Assembly (NCBI RefSeq): GCF_025698545.1
Contig: NC_068569.1
Span: 6,572,001-6,636,000, forward strand
Direction: 5' to 3'
Origin: Gossypium raimondii
Taxonomy: Eukaryota; Streptophyta; Magnoliopsida; Malvales; Malvaceae
DNA: 64,000 bases
The notes under the pieces are model-generated. The model ran no database searches. It was not told where the DNA came from and saw nothing but the letters and a program-made list of their open reading frames with translations. This document shows, piece after piece, positions 46,651 through 60,609 of the stretch. Position numbers and translations under genes: made by a program. Position 1 is the stretch's first letter; every line of letters starts with the position of its first letter.

Positions 46651-48813
46651 ATGGCAACCGCTACAGTTACAGCAGCATCTACACTTTCATGGCTTCACAG
46701 CTTTGGAGGAACACAAAACGAGACAACAAAAGTAGCAGACAAAAACAGGGTCTTCGTGGTTTTCGCCCAGAAGAAAGCTAAAAAGACTCGAAAGGTAAAG
46801 CAAATTGTTTCATACATTGTTGAAATTTGGTTTCTTTTTGTTTTTTTGTTTAGTAATTTGATTGAGTGGTCGTTGTTAATAATGGGTTTCAGATAATACT
46901 GAAGGAGGATGTGGAATACCTGGGGAAAAAGGGACAGCTTTTGGATGTGAAAGCTGGCTATTTCAGGAATTATCTTTTGCCTACGGGAAAAGCCCAGATT
47001 ATCACTTCTTCTTTGCTTAAGTGTGTTGTAACCTTAATCTCAGTTCTTCCCCCCCCCCCCCCTTTTGTGAATTTGTTTTCCTTTTTTCTTGCTGTTATGA
47101 TAGCATTCAATTGAGAAATAGAAGGATTGATATAAAATTGATTTGGGAGTATAATATATAAACATACATGATTGAGAAAATAATTAGTGGTTTTTTTTCC
47201 CTCAGGGAAATGAAAATGGAGGAGGAAAGAATTGAAGCGGAGAAGCAACGGGTAAATTTAGTGGCTTATGTTTTGAATTTTTTATTTTAGTGAATATCAT
47301 TTTGGTCATGACTTTCCATTAGGCAACTGAGCATCTTAATGATTTGAGGCTGAAAACATGTTTGCTATGCCAAATTTCAACCTTCCCTGATTGAAGTGAA
47401 ACTTGTCCTACCATATTGTGTTTATGTATGTATGTTTGCTCAGATTATATGGAATAATGTCGACGATACTTCTTTATGGTGTTGAAATCGAGCACTATAT
47501 TCATTTGTTCAATGCTGTTATACAATGAGCAAGATATACTAATGTTGTTTCTAAATGGTGTTTTATGGCTATTTCTTTGCTTGGCATCTGTGGCATTACA
47601 AGGGTAATTTGTTCAACATGACCATGATCTTGTGAATCTTTTAAATGATCTTGTTTTACTGCAGGTGAAAGAAGAGGCACAGCAACTTGCTCTAATATTC
47701 GAAACAGTTGGAGCTTTTAAGGTGAAGAGAAAAGGTGGAAAAGGAAAGCAAATTTTTGGAAGGTGAGTAGGGTCCAAATCCACACTAAGCAGTTCATGCG
47801 TTTGTTTTTTCTGCTTATCATTTTACTCTCTGACATTCGCTTGTTTCTGTCAGTGTTACTGCTCAAGATCTTGTAGACATTATCAAGGCACAACTTCAAA
47901 GGTACTGATCGTAAAATCTTTGTGGGATTTAGATGTTAACAAGCATCACAACTCTGCAAATTATTTTCAAAATTTATTGCTTTAAATAAGAATTCAAGCT
48001 ATTTGCCTTAGATTATGTATATGCCCTCACCATCATTGTTAGTGCAATCTGCATCTGTGGTTACAAGTTACAGCAAACAAATGAAGCTGGCATTCTGATC
48101 CATAAACTTAGTTTGTCTGTTGATTGACATGACATCGTGAATCATTTGCATTTCGTTAGCAAATTGTGATCTTCTATAAGTTTCAGTGTCACGCCTTTAG
48201 TAATAATGCCAAAGCTGGATGAAGAGACACCAACTATGGATTCCCATATCCATTTGTTTAAACTCGTGTATTAGCCCTAGACAAGAATCCTTTCTGAATG
48301 AAAAAATCTTAATCAAGAAACATGAGATAAAAAAAATTCTGACTGCAACATGCATTTCTCCTTGCAACTTTTCCATATGCATCGTTCTGGTCTAAAAATG
48401 GCAATATATAGTAAAAAATTGGATACCTGACACCATATGATCCATTTTTTGAGGACCGAGGTATTATATTTTACTGTTTGCAGTGGATTTCAATATGAAC
48501 CTTTGGATGTGCGTTGTTCAATTCTGCTTTAGTTTTGGCCTGGTTTGGATATCCGATGAATATTGCTTTTTAAATAGAAGGAATAGTATTGTAATATTCA
48601 CATGGTAAGTTGCAGTCTTGCAGATATCACATCTGCCGTTATCCCTAATGATGGCTGTTTAATTTTTCAACTATTAATTTGTTGATCTGTAGGGATGTGG
48701 ACAAAAGAATTGTTTTTCTTCCAGAGATCAGGGAAACAGGAGAATATGTAGCAGAGCTGAAGCTCCACCCTGAAGTTACTGCCCGAGTCCGAGTTAATGT
48801 TTATGCTAACTGA
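46651..48813 (+). CDS. RPL9: Plastid 50S ribosomal protein L9 (bL9c)
   Basis: Six exons: 46651-46794, 46893-47020, 47206-47251, 47665-47762, 47854-47901 and 48693-48813. All have GT-AG borders and join in frame to 194 residues. The start is the first ATG; an in-frame GTG two codons earlier is not a start. Residues 1-45, Ala/Thr/Ser-rich, are a probable chloroplast transit peptide. The N-terminal L9 domain follows: [14 protein letters not shown] and [12 protein letters not shown]-x-G-K-A (residues 67-82). A Glu/Lys-rich connecting helix spans about 91-115. The C-terminal domain has G-K-Q-I-F-G-S-V-T-A-Q-D-L (135-147) and ends V-R-V-N-V-Y-A-N. bL9 binds 23S rRNA at the base of the L1 stalk. Length fits nuclear-encoded plastid L9. 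Intact. Confidence 0.96.
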
Positions 48814-49392
48814 GGACAACTTCCTCTCCAAATGTGCAGCTTTGTCAGCCATTTGCATCAGTCTAAGCTATGTGAGCATCTAAATCCGAGTAGGATACCT
48901 GTATCTAACACTCATACACAAAAAGCCTGAGTAACAGGTTTGGAAAGAAGCGGTAATTATGCAAGATAAAAGAAAATAAAGTACATTGAAAGAGAAGGCA
49001 CTTCTCTTCTCAACCCCATGTTCACATCACTTAAGACAGTTGAGCACTGAGATCATAATGTCTAAATAAGGTTTTAATGAGAGGTGTTTTATGATCCCAA
49101 CTGGAGTCAAAAGTTTCACAATGCTCAACACTTCCATTGTTTGATTGCAGGAGGTACAAGATACAGGGAAACTTCAGCTTGCTGCCTGTTTAAGCGTGTG
49201 GCAACGTTCATTTTTTTTTTGTAGAACATGTATTTAGCTTTATTTGTATTTCCAGTTCATTATTATCTTTTAGAACGTAATGAGACGTTGAAAAGCATGA
49301 TTAGATTGCTTAATTTTATCTGAAACATCTATTCTCTATGGGCTCTACTGTGTTTTATATTCTAAACTTGCTATCCTATAAAAAAGACAAAC
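48814..49392. other. RPL9 3' flank
   Basis: Contains the probable 3' UTR of RPL9; no gene seen. T-rich near 49210. The poly-A tract at 49381-49388 serves as the Pol III terminator of the minus-strand tRNA. Confidence 0.45.
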
Positions 49393-49465
49393 TGTTACTG
49401 CCCAGGACCGAACTGAGGACCTTCAGTGTGTAAGACTGACGTGATAACCACTACACCACAGCAAC
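49393..49465 (-). tRNA. tRNA-Val (anticodon UAC)
   Basis: A 73-nt cloverleaf. The acceptor stem is GTTGCTG with CAGTAAC (one G-U pair), discriminator A. The D-arm is GTG-TAGTGGTTAT-CAC, which also serves as the A box. The anticodon arm is TCAGT-CTTACAC-ACTGA, giving anticodon TAC (Val). The variable loop is AGGTC and the T-arm CTCAG-TTCGGTC-CTGGG. The T-loop has G at position 58 where A is usual, and the T-stem has a G-U pair, so decay or mild divergence is possible. A run of T's 11 bp past the 3' end (seen as A's on the plus strand) is a good Pol III terminator. There is no intron. Confidence 0.87.
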
Positions 49466-51171
49466 CCCTCGTGTGAGAAAAATGATTTGTTTTATTAATA
49501 TTCGAAATTACGAGACTCACATGGCAACGGTCTTCATCTTCGCATTTATTACAAAGAAGATTTAAGTCAAATTAAAGACCTAATGACATGAATCATTAAG
49601 CTAGTAAGGCAAGTAATTAACTAAAGTGGGAACAGATCAGGTTGATCACAAATTTTAAGTTTCTCATTCAATAAATTGAGATATTACTTCTTATTAATAA
49701 GCAAAATTCCAACTTGAAATAATATAATTACATGCCTTTATCTGCATGAACGGTAAGCTTGCAAATAGATGATATTGATATCTACATTTACTTTGCCATT
49801 CACACATACTTTTCATTTGGTAACTACCATAACCTTTGAATAAACCTAACAACCCCCCAAACCAAAAAAAAATCAGTATGAAGCGCATTAGGTAGGCAAT
49901 ATCTCACCAAAAAGGAAGGACTAACCACACTAGCTATATTTTTTGGGGGGTTCATATGAATAGCCGGTGAGAGATCATTTTATTGCATTTTCCATGTGTT
50001 TGTTTTCAATAATCTGGCTCATCCCATTCCAACCATTAGTTAATTGTTTTTAATAATCTGATTCATAGAAGCTTAGTTCTGTATTATTGTTGCCTTACAT
50101 AGTTGTCATGGTTAGCAAACACTATGAAGCTTTGGTCACTTTCATGATAACCTGACCCGAATTTTTTTTTCTATTTAGAAAAAGAAGCACAAAAGCTGAA
50201 CGCCAAGAGATTTGGATAGCCATCCAGCTGTGAAGTTGAAGGCCACTGGCCAGTTTAAGAGATACATATCATCATCAACTTCCACGTGTCAATTTGTTGG
50301 ACCATATTGGAACCCCCCCTTCCCCTTAAAGTACACCAAAAGGAACCCTTTATGTGTATATATAATTTTCCAGTGTCATCGGCTACTATTAATTGGTTCC
50401 AGTTAGATTCAAAAACCACTTTTTTAGTAGTAATAAGAACATGACAACATATGCATACAAGTACTTGGCTGAAAAAAATTGGATAATAAAAATTATTGGT
50501 TAAGAAGTGTAATAAACAAAAGAAAAGGACTTGGAAAAGCATTATTGTGACATTTCCTCTACACAAAACAAAGCTATTTTAGGTTACTTTGAGTAGTTGA
50601 GTGAGCATATGAAAGAGAGAGAAGCGTTTTCATAGGAACCAAGCAAAGTAAGCTTAAATATTTTATATTGAAGCCCTTTGTTTATGTTTATATTTATATA
50701 TGAAGAGAATAATACTGGGAGGTTAGATGACAAGGCAACTACATGTGCAAATGTCAAATGATGATATTTCTATCTAATTCTCTTTATATTTGGACATGAT
50801 CTCACGCAAAGTGTCCACATGATTTGCTTACCAACATTTACCTAAACGTGCACTTAACAAATTCCATTTATACACAACTAGTGAAGTGAGTATGAGTGAG
50901 TCAATTATGTCACACCCTCTTTTTTGTTCCAAAGGGCATCCTTTGTTATGTGGTAATTTCATGTAAATACAAATTATTTGTGTGAATTCAAATAATGATA
51001 ATTTGGTTAAGTGACTTGCAAACTAAGGGATATTGTAGTTAGTTAATTAGGTGCGGTACTTCATTTCCATTACTTTTTCTAATTATGGTTTTACTCTTGA
51101 TCGATGAATGTAATTTAAACAAGAAAAATATAAATCAGATCTAGCTTACCCAGCAGCAGGATAGTCCATTA

Positions 51172-51203
<32 letters not shown>

Positions 51204-51940
51204 ATGATGGAAATTAAATGTATGTATGGGTTGGGCAGTTAACAACTCAGCTTTGCTATCCATTTATTCTTTGTCATTTAATGAAACAGACTGTGGCATG
51301 TAGTGAGAGAGAGTGACTGTGAGAGTGAAGAAAAGAATAGATATCAGACCCAAAAAAAAGGAAAATAAATAAATATATATATATAAAAGAGTATTAATGA
51401 CAACACCCCCAACCCAAAACTCACAAAGGAAAGATAACCTAATCCACGACTTTAGGTTGTGGTGCTGGTGCTGCCAAACCCTAGATAGCCAATGGCCAAT
51501 GCTAACCCCCCATATTTCTTGTGTGTTTTTACACTCTTTTTAAGTGTTATACATCACTCTCTTCCCACTTTAAAAAAAAGGAAATAATTCGAAAATTCAA
51601 TTTTACTTGTCGATATTTAGAGGTGTCTTTCATTTTCAAAATACGATTTTATTATACAGGAAAATAAAATTATTATAATAGATTTTTAAAAGGAAAAAGT
51701 TCATAAAATAAAATATGCTTCCGTCACTCACTTTTCGTGAATGGAAGGCAACCATGAACACTAACCACTTACTAGTTCAAAGTATTCAACTTCAACAAGT
51801 GGATCATCAGAAATAAGAAGTAAAAAGAAAACCAAAGAATTCAAAGAATATAGTTAATAATTGTAAATAATAATATTGAATTGAAACAATACAAATTATA
51901 TATGATTCACATTGATACATGATTTTTCTTCTTTTTGGGT
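49466..51940. other. Spacer, no gene recognised
   Basis: AT-rich. The open frames on both strands at 49.7-49.9 and 50.2-50.6 kb look like chance. A (TA)n run lies at 51172-51198. The right end is probably the ZAT5-like 3' UTR. Confidence 0.5.
51172..51198. repeat. (AT)n microsatellite
   Basis: About 13 AT units. Confidence 0.95.
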
Positions 51941-52819
51941 TTAGTAATGGCAATCTATCAAAGCTGGTGTGGTGAAAACAATAGCTTGTTGGGGTGCTCC
52001 GAATTGGAACTTGGCATCCCTGAGATCATCTTCTGGTGCAGGAAGATTAAGATCCAGAGCTAGGATATTTCTAGGCTTGGTTCCATCACCATTGCCTGAC
52101 TCAATTGGAATGCTAGTAGTATCAACACTCACAGCAGCTTGATTGCTTGCCGCCGCCCTGTGCCGTCTCATGTGGCCTCCAAGGGCTTGACCAGACAAGA
52201 ATTCAGAGCCACAGATTGAACACTCGTGAATCTTGTTACCCTTGTTCCCATGACTATTAGTCTTGTTGTTGTTGTTGTTGTTGTTACCTACTTGTAAAGC
52301 AAGAACCGCAGGGCTTTCTCTATTGAATTGATCAGCGTCTTCAACACCATGATCTTTGAATGCCAAAAAAAGTGGTTTTTTCTCATCTGCGGTGGCTCCC
52401 TTGGGCTTCTTGTGGCTTGCCCTATGCCCTCCTAGTGCTTGGAATGATGGGAAAGACCGGTTACAGGTTTTACACTCGTACGCATAAACTCCAGCCTTGT
52501 TTGTTGCAGTAACCATCTCCTGTTTCTCTTCAATATTGCTCCTCCTTTTTGGGCCATCACTTTGTGCTAACATGATTAGGCAGTTAGCCATGTCTTCTTC
52601 TTCCTCGGTGCTCTCGTAAATCTCACCGGAAGTCACCGGAGAGGAAATCGAATTGTATTCCTCCGCCACTCCACCGCCGCCGCCGCAAGCACTTGAGGAG
52701 CTAGAAGTCACAGTGACACCGAACGGGGACGATGATCTTTGACGCTTGGTACGCTTGCCTTTCATGATCAAGGCTTGATGATCAATATTAGACACCTCAA
52801 AATCCGGTTGAGCTTGCAT
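51941..52819 (-). CDS. ZAT5-like C2H2 zinc-finger protein with EAR motif
   Basis: Single exon, 292 residues from the ATG at 52819; a GTG two codons upstream is not taken as the start. Order of parts: basic nuclear-signal-like K-G-K-R-T-K-R-Q-R (residues about 20-28), a Ser/Gly-rich stretch, and an L-box-like E-E-D-M-A-N-C-L-I-M-L-A (about 75-86). Two plant-type C2H2 fingers each carry Q-A-L-G-G-H, at about 116-136 and 200-220. The DLNL EAR repression motif (A-L-D-L-N-L-P-A-P-E-D-D) is at about 254-265. This is the architecture of C1-2i/ZAT repressors such as Arabidopsis ZAT5, which bind promoters of stress and growth genes and recruit corepressors through the EAR. An Asn run (about 179-186) is low-complexity. 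No damage is seen. The exact ZAT orthologue is an inference. Confidence 0.92.
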   Translation of the reverse strand: MQAQPDFEVSNIDHQALIMKGKRTKRQRSSSPFGVTVTSSSSSACGGGGGVAEEYNSISSPVTSGEIYESTEEEEDMANCLIMLAQSDGPKRRSNIEEKQEMVTATNKAGVYAYECKTCNRSFPSFQALGGHRASHKKPKGATADEKKPLFLAFKDHGVEDADQFNRESPAVLALQVGNNNNNNNKTNSHGNKGNKIHECSICGSEFLSGQALGGHMRRHRAAASNQAAVSVDTTSIPIESGNGDGTKPRNILALDLNLPAPEDDLRDAKFQFGAPQQAIVFTTPALIDCHY

Positions 52820-52950
52820 ATCCACCCAAATCTAAAGAAAAATAGTACTAAAAGGAAATCAAAATAAGGCAGCTGACCTAACAGAGTAACAGACTAAGGG
52901 CTACAGAAAACAAATGCAATGAAGCAAAGATAGAGAGAGTAAGGGGGGAT

Positions 52951-52963
52951 TTTAATATATAGC
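52951..52963 (-). promoter_or_regulatory. Probable TATA box of the ZAT5-like gene
   Basis: CTATATATTAAA on the minus strand, about 135 bp upstream of the ATG. Confidence 0.5.
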
Positions 52964-55900
52964 GAATGGTGGTACCAGTTGTTGGTGTATTTTCCTTTAT
53001 ATATTGAAAATGTTTGTAGTATTAAGTGTTTTTTTTTTTTAAAGTCAAAACTCATAAAAGAAGAGAGAAAAGAGAAAAGAAAGCCGCCCCCGTGAATAGT
53101 TACTGTCACCATTTGTTTTGGTTTCTAACATACAAAGGTGTTATTACTAGCTAGTAGAAATTAAAGTTTTATTTTCACTTTTTTTATTCATCATTTTTCC
53201 AATAAAAAAATCATTTTTCATAAAATAAATAAAAAATCCTTCCATTCTTCTTTTTAGATATTCCTTAATTTAGTGATCATGCTTTTTTTTGAAAGTATAA
53301 ATATATATTTAAAGTTGTTATTGAATCTTTATAACCGAAATTAAAAGGGTAAAATGATGTATAAAATTTATAAACTAAATATATATTTAAAGTTGTTATT
53401 TGAAACTATACCCTTTTGTTTTAAAACTAAATAAAGTTAACTAAATTTAAAAAAATCACTAATTACAATGGCTTATCTGATTTTTGGTTTAGAATTGACA
53501 ATACTATATATCATATTAAGCATTCATTACTTAAATCTTTGGTGACAATATTATAATAATTTTAAAAATTTTATTTCTTGTTTAATCAGTTAGAATTTGA
53601 AGGGGTTATATATGTAGCTTTGGTAATATCTTATCTTAGAGAGGAGAAGATAAGTGTAGGTAAAGAGTAGAGTCGAGAATTAGGTGAAGTTGATAAGGTG
53701 CTGAAAAAGAGGGCAAAAGAGGGAGTTAGGACAGTTCAATTGAGTTGGTCTTAACTTTATCGCACACAGTTTGGCACCCAAGTTACAAACTAATATAACT
53801 CAAAATAATTATAAAAAAATATCCCCATTAAAAGAAAAGCCACGATTTGCACGTTAAAAGCATACGAATGCTACCCTCATTTTTACTCCTAAGGAAACCC
53901 AATTTTATTATCCCTTCCTTTTTCGGTTACATTTAATACTGATTTTGATACGATCAAAGCACGGTATATTGTATTTACGGCAAGATAGTAAGAGTTTCTC
54001 TTGCTTTTGTTAGTTACTGAGGGCTCGATTTTTATTTTGGATATAGAATAACTTTAAACTCATCATTAACGTGAATGATTAATCACTAAATTTATTGTTG
54101 TGAATTGTTATGTTTGGCTGTAGTCTCATGAAAAGCCTGTGGGAATAGCTAGCTAGGCTGTAAGTAATTAGGGTTAGGAGTAGGGGGGAAGTGCCCCAAT
54201 CCAACAAGAAAAGAAAGGGACACAACTCATCAACCGTCAAACTGTCAAGTGGGCTTTTGTTGAACAGAGCATGTTTATTTCACAAGTCAAGAAAATATGT
54301 TAACACATGGCTTCTGTGACTCATTTTCTCTTTTCGCTTTTCTCTATTTAATTTACCATTTATAATTTTCGCCCACCACATATCTACATGTTATTAAAAT
54401 AATTTCCCCACCACATGTTATCTAAATTAAAATACTACATTTATTAAAATCTTAAATTTGAAGTTGTAAATTGAAGGTACTCCCAAAATATTTTATTTAA
54501 ATACGTATTCATATTTGGAGTAAATTAAGAAAAAAAAAGGTGAATTTATTTTTAGAAAAGAAATAGGCAATTTAAATAAAATGTTTTTCGGATTAGCTAG
54601 GTGGTTTGAATTATAACCCCAAACGAATTAAGTTAGGTTTAAGACCAAAAGAAAATCCTAACATTGATCCATGCCATTAACTGAAGAATGAAATGCGAAA
54701 GTGCAAAAGTAGTAATGTAATTGGGTCACGTTTGCTATTCTTAGACAAATGCCTAATTCCCATGCCTTTCCGCCAAACCAAATTAATTTGTCTTCATTTT
54801 CATTTTTGTATTGCTTCCCTAACTTGAGGGTATTAGGGTGCCATTAATTCTTCTGTATTTCTTATCATTTTTCTAAACCTTTTTAATCTTATTCTTCACA
54901 TGCCAACAATCCCCGTTTATCTTCAATTTGTATTTCTAAAAAAATCTATCAGTATTTGAGATTTCACTAACACCTTACCTTATATCTCCAAATTTAGTTT
55001 TTTTGTTAGCCCATTATTCTTTCTAATATTTTACTTTGATTTTAGCTCATTGTTATTTACAATTATAAATTTTAAAAATTTATCAACTTTTAACCACATC
55101 TACATGCGATTCATTGCTCACAATCTTACGAACAAAATAACTAAAATTATAAAATAATTTTCATTTTGACGATGTGCAATTGTGTCTCTATCATCAAAAT
55201 GTGTCGGTATGTGTGAGTTTTGATTTGGATTATTTTTATTCTTTCATCTTTTGTATTCTTTTGATTCTACATTGTAATTGTTCAAACATGAATTTATTTA
55301 TTATATTTTTAATTGTAAACTCTATAAACATAATTATCAACCAAAATAATGTCTACTATCGAAATAGTTTTTGAACATAGCTTAACTTTATTTTCTCCTC
55401 TAAAACAATTAATTGACTAAATTAATCAGATGATATTATAGTGGTACACTAATACTATGTTTGGTAAGAGTATTATTTTTACACATGTTTTTGTATATGG
55501 TTTAGCAAAGAGAAGGAATTTTTTCTTACTTTGAAGAGGTTTTATTTTATTTTTATAAGTGTTATTACTTATATTTTCAATTTCAAGTTTAAATTACATT
55601 AATTATTCTTTATTTTATATCTAACTACTAATATATATATGTAAAAATAAATTTTATTTTATTTTATTATATTAACAACCAGATGAGGCATAAATAATAT
55701 AAACGTAACCCTTAAATAATTAGTACATGAATCCTTTTTTTTAACAATTATAGTTTCTCCAATAAATACTACTACTACTGATAATAAATAAATAAATAAA
55801 AGAAAGGTTCATTGTATATGATGATAGTAAGATGTAATGTTTTGCAGAGTGGGGCAAAAGTGGCCTGATTCTTGATGCTGTTAGTTATGCGAGGCACGTA

Positions 55901-58900
55901 AAGTAAGGTACGCAAAGGCACGGCCGCAAATCTTCAACTTTTTCAATACTCGTTTTTTATTCGTTCAGAAATTTAACTATGGTATTTAAACGTATATTTA
56001 GTAATTTTAATATAAATTATGTTTTAATTATTTTTGGATTTATTCCATTAATAGGTTAGTTTTCTTTTAACTTTACAAGTATAATTATATAACACAATTA
56101 TACTAATAATTAAAATATATACGAAAACACATCAAAATTATTTTTGAGAAAATCTATATATATATATATATAGCCAAATTACCAAAAAACTAAAATATAT
56201 TACATACAAATTATACCCGTTGAATTTAATTTAAAATATTTGTTTTCAAAATTATTCAACTTTAATTCAATTCCTGATATATAAAAAAAAACATAATCTT
56301 ATCAAGTGAGAGTCAGTTGAAACCGTAGAGAGAATGACTATTTTTATGATGCCAATTGCCAAATGGTTAGGAGAGAGAAAGTAAGAATACCCATTCCTTA
56401 TGTTACAAACTACGTAATTGATTTTTTATAAGCATGGATAAATAATTCAACGTTATATCAATAACTTAATTAATCGTGGTGCGGCGGTTAATGGACTTTT
56501 TATTTTTATTTTTTTATCTTGGTGATTAATTGAGAATAAATTGTAATTAAGAAAATAAATGGGAATTTCATATGAAGAAAAAGAAGAAGAAGCAAGTAAA
56601 AAGCAGATATGATCTGGATCTCATTTAACATGTGAAGTTAAGAAGCCAAATTTCAGTGTATTTGTGACACTCATGCAGGCTTAAATCCAAATTTGATAAA
56701 ATTAAAACTGTTGGATGATTTCTATCATATCATATATAGAATGAGTTGTCATGTTATTTAATTATAATTAGGTGGTGCTAATTTTGCTTGTGTTTATGGA
56801 GAAGTGGGGCCAGGTGGTGTGATGAGTTAATGCTGAATATCCACTCATTTTCAGTCTCAAGATTTGTATGTTATTGGCTTTTTTATATGGATGTCACTTT
56901 GGACTGGGTGGCAGCAGCCATGGTTATCATGTCAGGATCCAACTGTCTTTGAACTGACAACAACATCAACAAATTACTTTGTCACTTGCAGAGATTTAAG
57001 AGGAAAATCATATATTTATATATACCATTCATGCTTAGCTTATAGGAAAGAAAAGGATGCCTGGTCTAAAGTCTCTCTCAACCCGTTCTCACACCTTAAA
57101 CGTTTTTATTTTTTTAAAACTCTTTTCAAGTATGCTGGGTGTTGTGATATGGTAATTTGAGTGTTTTTTTTCCTCCAAATTTGACAAAGATTTGATATGT
57201 TTTGTCATCATATTTTTATAGGGAGTTCGATGAGTCGGAGATGTTTGAGTAGGTGTTTCAATTTTGTAACCTCTTTGAATTTTATATTTTACCAACAATT
57301 ATTATGCCAAGCTAAAAAAAAAAAAAAACCTCTTTTCAAGTTGATTTGTAGCTAAGATATACCTATCCTCTGATTGAATATATACATGATAAATTAGTCT
57401 GAAATTTGACATGATTTTTCGTCCCAAATCATGTTCTTTACTTGGTAAGCATTTGGAGATTTACTTGGTGGCAGCTGATGAGTTAGTATATTGTGCAAAG
57501 CACCTTGTCTTCTTCTCCTTATCTAACACTATTACTATTATTATGTATAGTGAAGTGAAGAAATTAAGTAAAGTAACCAATTGAAACGTCCAACTTTATT
57601 AATTCTATATATTTATTAGAGAGTAGTTTAAACTGTTGATGTTAGATGATATCACCTTAGTGTGATAGGCGTGAGATATGAATAAAGATTTTTGGCTTAG
57701 CTTTGGGCTCAAACTTCTTAAATGTCTATATTTAAATGAGGAAACCCTAAACCTAAAGTAAAAGCAATGCATAGGCAGAAGGGGGCGAAGTCAATGCCTT
57801 CTTTGATAGTTAAGAACAACCCCAATTGCATGAAAGAAGATGAGATAGAAGGGAAGTTTAAATTGCATGCCAAATAGCCCCCTTCCCCCTTTCAAAAATT
57901 AAAGGAAGAAATTTGGTAGCATAGTGTTAGTTTGAGGGATGACTTGTAGTAGCAGATATGATGCTTTTGAGAACAACTTTGGGTGAAGCAAAGAAGAAAG
58001 GGTAGCTATCAAAATCGAAGTCCTTTCCACTAAAAACAACGACTTTATGCCAACTATATCCCTTAAATTAGGCTTTACACTACTACACTGCTTACTCTTT
58101 CTCACTTGTTTCTAACTTGCTTCTCACAATTGCCTCGTGATTTCAGTTCTATAACTCTTCAAGCACTCATGTTAAATCAACCCAACCACCTTTTAACTCT
58201 ATTCCTATTCATTGCTCACACCACCCTTCACATTACCTCTCTTAATTTCCAATTCCAAATATGATCTCAAAGTTGTCATACAGTCTCTTTATTACAATAA
58301 ATATACATGTTTAATATCAATATATTATATTCATGTTTTGAATTTTGAATCTTTTAATAATTTACTTTAACTTTATGTTCATATAATTGAAGTACCAAAT
58401 CTAACTTACATATATTTGTTCTTCTAATCAAATTCTCATTATTATTTTTAGATCATTAAACAACTCTATGACCCAAACCAAAAGTTTATCTTATAGTTTT
58501 TAAGATATATATAATATAGAAGAAGCAAACTATTGATATATGATTTATTCATTTATTTATTTTAACTATTTTTATTTTCTTTTGTGATACCCCCATAGTA
58601 ATAACAACATATTTTTCATTTTCAAGTTGTTAGAGTTCACCTTGATTATGGCTGTGTTCTCCAATGCTTTTCAGATGAGTTTTTCCATTAAAAAGTGTTT
58701 TTCCCTAAAAAGCAATGAAGAACAGACGTCAGTGTAGAAAATTTTTAACTTATTTTAAGTGCTTTTTCACAGATGAATAAACATAAATTTTTAACTTTTT
58801 TCAGCCCAAATGTGCTTTTGGCTGGTATTTTACTTTTTTAACCATACTATTTTTTCTTTCAAATAGACGTTAGAGGACTTTTTTTTCCCCTTTTCTCTTT

Positions 58901-60609
58901 TGTCTAAACTTTATATTTAAATAATTTTTAAAATAATACAATTGTGTCAATATTTAATTACAAATATTTAATTATTACATTTAAATATAGTTTATATATT
59001 CTAATTAAATTTAATAAATAATTAATATTAATTACTTATAAATATTTAAATTAATATTATATATTAAAATATTAACAATAAGTTATAATAAATTGTTTTT
59101 ATATTTTTCTAAAATATCATAATATTAACTAATTTGAACATTATTTAAATACATATTTGTTACTTTATAATATCATGTTTAAAATGAATATTTTATTTCT
59201 CAAAAGCACTTTTGACAAGAATATCAAACACTCAATTTTTTTAAAAACATTTCTCAAAAGAACTTTTCAAACTAGCCCTATATTAGCAACCCACTTTTGT
59301 GAGATAATTTATACATTGTCTCGTTTACCTAATGTTGAGGTAAAGCTATATATATAAATATAATATTTGTTAGCTTCTGAATGGTAGAAGAGGCATACGC
59401 ATAGCATCCTATTACCATATGCATATTCTCACAATCTAGAAGCAGAAATTAGTTATGCAATTATAGCACATTTCATGCTTGTTTGGTATATACAAGAGTG
59501 AATTTTCTCGCCAATTTTTGTGGTTAATTTGAGTTTTGCTTAGGTGGCCTGGCCTAACTGCCGGTATTCTTTGTCCCTTAATTCCAACCTAATCATTTAG
59601 AGTATTGTGTTTTCTTCTCAGTTCATGATTTTCTTTCCAATGATTGTGTAACCAACTTACTTATTTTGTGCAAGTGCAATTTTGTTATTGTTGCCACATT
59701 TTGTATTTGTAAATTATAACTATCATTGGGTACAACAGTAATCTTGTAAACAATATCATTGAGAGAAATCACAGACCCGAAAATATTAATTTCCACAAAC
59801 CGTCGATTCTAGAACAATACAACTATCATATCAAATAATTTTCTATAATATATATAAAGTCAAATGTTGCATTCTCCTCTCCCCCCCCCCAAAAAAAAAC
59901 CCTTATTAAAGTTCAGTTGACATGTTCAGTTTTCTTTATTTTACTACACAATATACAGTTTATTGTATCATGATGTATAAAAAAGGAAACAGTCTAAAGC
60001 GATCGGCAAATAAATAATTTATTTGGAATTAGATGAAATAATTTATAGTAAAATTCCAATCAGCAACGAACATGAATGTGACATTAAAAGCTTCTACTTT
60101 TTTTTCCCCCAAGTAGTGTTAGATTGATGTAAACAAAAAAATACATATTTTAACATGACTTGTTTTTGTGTAAGTTCAATGAGAGAATGAACCATAAATT
60201 TAAGAATGACTTATTTGCTAGTTTAATTAATATTACAACTTGTGAAAGTGATGTAATCTTATCCAATTTGACACTATAAAGAATGGACATTAACATAAAC
60301 CTGAGGCCATCTTCTTTATTTTACGCCATTAATTAAGAGACATCCAAAAAGAAATAGTCTCAATAGGAGGAGGTAGGTCACGGGCCGAGCCCAGCTACAA
60401 TTTCATTTTCTAAAGGAAAAATTTAAGCCCTATTCCAATCAGATACCATGGTCAGTACTATTATTTAAAAATAATAGAATATCTAAAATCAATTTTCTAT
60501 TCATAATTAAATTCAAATTTGTTGGTTTTAAAGCCAAATTACTGGATTCAATGAGTAACTAATGTGTAGGAAAAGCAAACAACAATGGCGGAAGACCAAG
60601 CTGGTTTCT
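52964..60609. other. Long AT-rich spacer, no gene recognised
   Basis: No coding region is supported in these 7.6 kb. Items seen: a (TA)n run at 56155-56172; a less AT-rich patch at 56.8-57.1 kb with a 98-codon open frame lacking features; and a possible hAT-like MITE at about 58648-59280. The last of these has 'ggctgtgttctccaatgctttt' text at one end and inverted 'cttttcaaactagccct' at the other, with repeated 'aaaagcactttt', but no clear 8-bp duplication. A C10-A9 run lies near 59881. Confidence 0.45.

Noticed and set aside
47050-47063. Poly-C run, with C/A runs near 59881 and 62743
   Set aside because: Simple homopolymers in an intron or spacer; no structure or function can be supported.
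50212-50566. Open frames on both strands near 50.2-50.6 kb
   Set aside because: Short, mutually overlapping and featureless; no supporting splice sites or domains.
56800-56830. Text resembling miR164 (tggagaagtggggcc...)
   Set aside because: It departs from the miR164 sequence at too many positions, and no opposing arm was found nearby.
56864-57160. 98-codon plus-strand open frame
   Set aside because: Composition is that of chance translation of AT-rich DNA. There is no domain, no splice context and no homologous look.
58648-59280. hAT-type MITE
   Set aside because: The ends are only loosely complementary and no 8-bp duplication is visible, so it is only mentioned in the spacer entry.
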